A stretch of DNA of 64,000 bases from Hevea brasiliensis (Eukaryota > Streptophyta > Magnoliopsida > Malpighiales > Euphorbiaceae): contig NC_079496.1 of assembly GCF_030052815.1 (NCBI RefSeq), positions 14,647,100-14,711,099 on the forward strand. Reading direction: 5' to 3'. Position numbers and translations under genes: made by a program. Of the stretch, positions 60,254-64,000 are shown piece after piece (the stretch's first letter is position 1; each line of letters starts with the position of its first letter). A model generated the notes under the pieces. It searched no databases, was not told where the DNA came from, and saw only the letters and a list, made by a program, of their open reading frames with translations.

Positions 60254-60730
60254 TAGGGTTGAGTAGTTTAAACTGAATAAATCGAACAGAATTGTCTTAA
60301 TTCAGTAATTTAGTTCGATTTTTAAGATAATTCGACTTGGTTTTGTATTTTAAGAATTTCGTTTATTTCGGTTTGGTTTAATTTTAGAGAGAAAAATTTA
60401 TTTGAATCTAACCGAATAGAATTATTTTATTTATTTTTATGGGAAATTTATGAATTATATGTAATTATATATATACAAATTGTTAAATTTCATTGATTAA
60501 TGGTTATTAGGTTTAAACCAATATCAAAATCAAACCAAATAACTTGAAAATCAAATCTAAATTAAAAAATCATTAAAACAAAAAAATCGATCAGTTTAAA
60601 CTAAACCGAAATAGAACAGTTCGGTTTGATTCAATTTTTTATTTATTTTAATTTAGTTCGATTTTTAAAATATGATAATTCAATTTTAATAATTCAGTTC
60701 GATTCGATTTGAATTAAATGCTCAGCCCTA
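60254..60730. mobile_element. hAT-type MITE (477 bp)
   Basis: Terminal inverted repeats TAGGGTTGAGTA and TGCTCAGCCCTA, flanked by an exact 8-bp duplication GTTGTGGC (60246-60253, 60731-60738), the hAT length. The inside holds repeats of 'ttcggtttggtt'/'aaccgaaat' in both orientations, giving a largely self-complementary element. No ORF. Confidence 0.9.
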
Positions 60731-60738
60731 GTTGTGGC

Positions 60739-61807
60739 AAAGCTCTCATCACCACACTCGAGGTGTGGATTTATCTGTGAAATCTAGGTCTTTTTCTTCA
60801 TTTCATAATAATCAAAGCATAGTACCTTTGTTCTTGCCACAACTTGGATAGTTGGATGTGGTATTCACGGCCAAGGGAATCACTTCTTATTTGTATTTTT
60901 CTATTTGTATTGCCAAGCTAAGTGACTTACACATAACAAGTAATAATTTTTTAAATTTATGATATATGACAATTTTTTAAGTTTATACTAAGTACCTTAA
61001 TATTGTAAGCCAATTTTTTAAGGCTTGTTTAATAACATTATTTTTTTTTTGTTTTTTATTTTTAGAAAACTAACCACTGTTTTAGATTATGGTTATTTTT
61101 CTCGACACAAATTTTGTTTGTTATATTGAAAAATTAAAACTATCATTCTTCTTATCTCCTTAAACAAACTCATTAAAAACACCTTAACATTTATAAAAAT
61201 AAAAATTCATATAAAATGAACAGGGCCTAAAAAAATCATCATTTTAAAAAATAAATTCATAAATTCATAAAAGTTGTATAATCTCCCTCTGATTTTCTCC
61301 AAAAAAAAATCCATTTTACCAATCAATTTTGTGCAACTCTTTTACTTTCACACGAAATTTCAATTCAAAATTCATGAAAATCATATACAATCAGATATGA
61401 AAGTTACATTTATTGGGCGTGATGAACAATGATTCGAGCGGAAGAAGTAAAGATGCCAGTGAGGAAGGGATGGGAAAATGAAAAAGAAGGAAATAAATGA
61501 TGTAAAGAGAATAAATAGAGAAAAATGGAATCCTCGGGAAGCATAAGCTAAAAAATAAAACAAAATTAAAATATTGATTGAAAATATTTAGCTTTTATAT
61601 ATATTTAATTTAAAATTAAAATTAAATTAATACCTTTTAAAAATGGTTTTATAGAAATTGATTTTGAATTGAAATAAAAACTATGCAGTTCAATTTACTT
61701 TAAAATTGAAATTTTTTATTTATTTTTTTAAAATTAATTATCAAATTTAATTAAAAGTGAAATCAGACGGAAACCAAATCAATCTTACTGTGCTCTGGTT
61801 TTAGTTC
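60739..61807. other. Intergenic DNA without recognised gene
   Basis: Continuation of the unassigned sequence that the MITE entered, then AT-rich DNA. The minus ORF 61381-61563 is Phe/Ser-rich and resembles nothing known. Confidence 0.5.
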
Positions 61808-64000
61808 CACTCCCCAAACTAAATCAATGATTAGAGCATGGGTTCCGACTTGAAAAGGGTATGTAGCTAACCTTAGGTATGGACAGCTATTTAATGTTTC
61901 AATCAATTATTTATCGATTATGAACTATATCTAATAGATAAATTAAATACTTCTAATTTTGAAATAGACATTTGGACGAGAAGATGTCAATGCCAATTTT
62001 ATTATTGGTTGGTTATTAGTTTTATATTAATTTCCTAGCTGCCCGCTTGAAATCTAATTACATATTTCAAGAACCAGTAATTGAGGTTATAATTGTAATT
62101 TCATTTTATTTTTAATGCATCACGAAAAATTTGTATTTTTTTTTTATTTTTACTCATTTTGATTAAAAGATCTCAACATTTTAATAAATATGAATAAAAT
62201 TAAATAAATAAATAAATATATTTAATTGAAAGTGAAAATTTTAAAAACTATAAATTAACTCCCTGTTCATTCATCTCTATGATTAGAGCGTGGATTCCGA
62301 CTTGAAAAAGGGTACGTGGCCGACCCTAGGACGGGCAGCTGTTTCATGTTCCAATCAACTCCTAATTTTGAAATAGACATATTTGTACGAGAAGATGGCA
62401 ATGACAATTTTATTGTTGGTTGGTTATTAGTTTTATATTACTTTCCTAGCTGCCCGCTTGAAATCTAATTACATATTTCAAGAATCAGTAATTGATGTTA
62501 TAATTGTAATTTCATTTTATTTTTAATGCATTTTGTATTGTTTTTTATTTTTTCTCATTTTAATTAAATATCTCAACATTTTAATAAATATAAATAAAAT
62601 TAAATAAATATATATATTTAATTAAAAGTGAAAATTTTAAAAATTATAAATTAACTTCCTATTCACTCACCTCTACAAAACTCAAATTTTTTCTAAATTT
62701 GATATAAAATTTTAGCAAATAATTTATTTAATTAAAATTTATTTTCTTTCAATTTTAGAGAGATAGTTTGATGTGAATTCGCATAAAATTTTAATTTAAA
62801 TTTAGACTATAATTATAGTGCTTTGACCTATATATCATGACATCACGCTATTCCACTCCCCAAACTAAATCAATGCTTAGAGCGTGGATTCCGACTTGAA
62901 AAGGGTACGTGGCCAACCCTAGGGACAGGCAGCTGTTTCATGTTCCAATCAACTGTAATTTTGAGATAAACATTCGTACAATAAGTTGGTAATGTCAAAT
63001 TTATTATTGGTTGATTATTAATTTTATATTAATTTCTCAACAGCCCGCTCGAAATCTAATTACATATTTCAAGAACTAGTACTTGAGGTTATAATTGTAA
63101 TTTCATTTTATTTTTAATGCATCACGAAAAATTTGCATTTTTTTTTTATTTTTACTCATTTTAATTAATATGAATAAAATTAAATAAATAAATATATTTA
63201 ATTGAAAGTGAAAATTTTAAAAACTATAAATTAACTCCATGTTCACTCGTCTCTACGAGGTTCAAATTTTTTCTAAATTTGATCTTAAAATAGAATTTTA
63301 GTAAATAATTTATCTTACTAAAATTTATTATACAAATATATTTTTCTTCTAACTTCAGGAAAATAGTTTACTGTCAATTCACATTGAATTTGGATTTAGA
63401 TTTAGATTATAATTATAGTGGCTTTATCAATATTGATGACATCACGTTATTCTCAAGAAGTGTCTCGACCCAAAAAAAACTTCTATTTTAGTTCTAAGCT
63501 AACGTTAAGGAATATGAGATCATGTTATCTGAAAAAAAGAATTACTTAGTGCAAACCAACATTAAATTTCTGGGAATGTAATTTCTATCACTAAAAAAAG
63601 AATCATATAGGCTAATGCTAGTGATGAATATTAGGGAGCTGCTCTTCTCGAAGAAATAAAAGGAAAACAACATATATGTGGTCACACAAGTGGACAGTTC
63701 AAGGATTCTGAAAAACATCACCACACAGTTTATAAAGAAATCCTGGCCATCAAAAATAGAATCAAATAATTAAAATTTAATTAAAAAGTAAAAATAAAAA
63801 GAAATTAAATTTAGTAAAAATTTTTCTTGAAGGAAACTTATTTTTAAAATATCACTAATTTTAATAAAATTTTATTATTATAATTTTATGATCCCATATT
63901 TGTCCAAATTAGTTATATGCTTGATTGAAAACTTTTTACAGAATTTGTTATTTTTTTAATTTTTAATAAAATTTTAGTTTTTTTCATTTATTTATATTTT
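61808..64000. repeat. Three tandem copies of the synthase 5'-flank sequence
   Basis: Copies begin at about 61832, 62281 and 62876, each with 'TAGAGCGTGGATTCCGACTTG' or a near form and 'GGCAGCTGTTTCATGTTCC'. Lengths are ~450, ~595 and at least 1125 bp (the last runs off the window). All match 46345-47390 upstream of the terpene synthase; the third is the most complete. No gene in them. Confidence 0.8.

Noticed and set aside
1..64000. Search for tRNA or rRNA genes, CRISPR, operon-like clusters or bacterial insertions
   Set aside because: None seen. The only RNA-gene likeness is the partial 5S sequence in the TRIM; repeats found are transposon or satellite type.

Overview
The window is nuclear DNA from a eudicot plant. 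The signs are a spliced terpene synthase gene with the plant exon pattern, Ty1/copia and Ty3/gypsy retrotransposons with plant tRNA-Met and tRNA-Asp primer sites, L1-type LINEs, an Au-like SINE, a 5S-derived TRIM and AT-rich intergenic DNA. The synthase reads like Euphorbiaceae (Malpighiales) enzymes, but species cannot be fixed from this window. Almost everything is transposon sequence. I find one recognisable host gene, and it is broken.

Layout. 1-2606 is the end of a large Ty3 LTR that cuts an LTR of a second Ty3 family (2607-4983). 4984-8775 is AT-rich, with a perfect 262-bp palindrome at 5093-5354; most of 4984-7080 is repeated at 48.1-59.4 kb. 8776-9940 holds intron-containing remnants of a dynein light chain gene and a glutaredoxin gene (minus strand). 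10443-12162 is a small non-autonomous LTR element, followed by two MULE-like MITEs. One minus-strand L1 LINE (about 12991 to 38897) has been split by an Athila/Tat-type element (13951-21381), a copia element (22215-38393) and a MITE (38651-38795). The copia element was itself entered by a Ty3 element with 3.9-kb LTRs (24066-35591), whose left LTR is interrupted by a Cassandra-like TRIM. Exact target-site duplications support most of these layers.

38898-41500 is AT-rich, with 60-bp tandem repeats and a SINE. 41503-45244 (minus strand) is a seven-exon TPS-a type sesquiterpene synthase gene. All splice sites, the DDxxD and NSE/DTE motifs and a TATA box are present, but exon 6 has lost ten bases and the reading frame is destroyed. 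MITE, LINE and LTR fragments sit in its promoter region and third intron.

45.4-64 kb looks like a decayed duplicate of the same neighbourhood. Sequences flanking the synthase on both sides recur at 59.4 kb and 61.8-64 kb without a synthase between them. This part also holds a 2.6-kb solo LTR (49284-51915) and a 6.15-kb TG...CA unit (52353-58504) carrying antisense ORFs with a Transposase_28-like domain. A hAT MITE lies at 60254-60730.

There is no operon-like cooperation between genes. The biology is that of nested transposon insertion, segmental duplication and gene decay around a terpene synthase locus.
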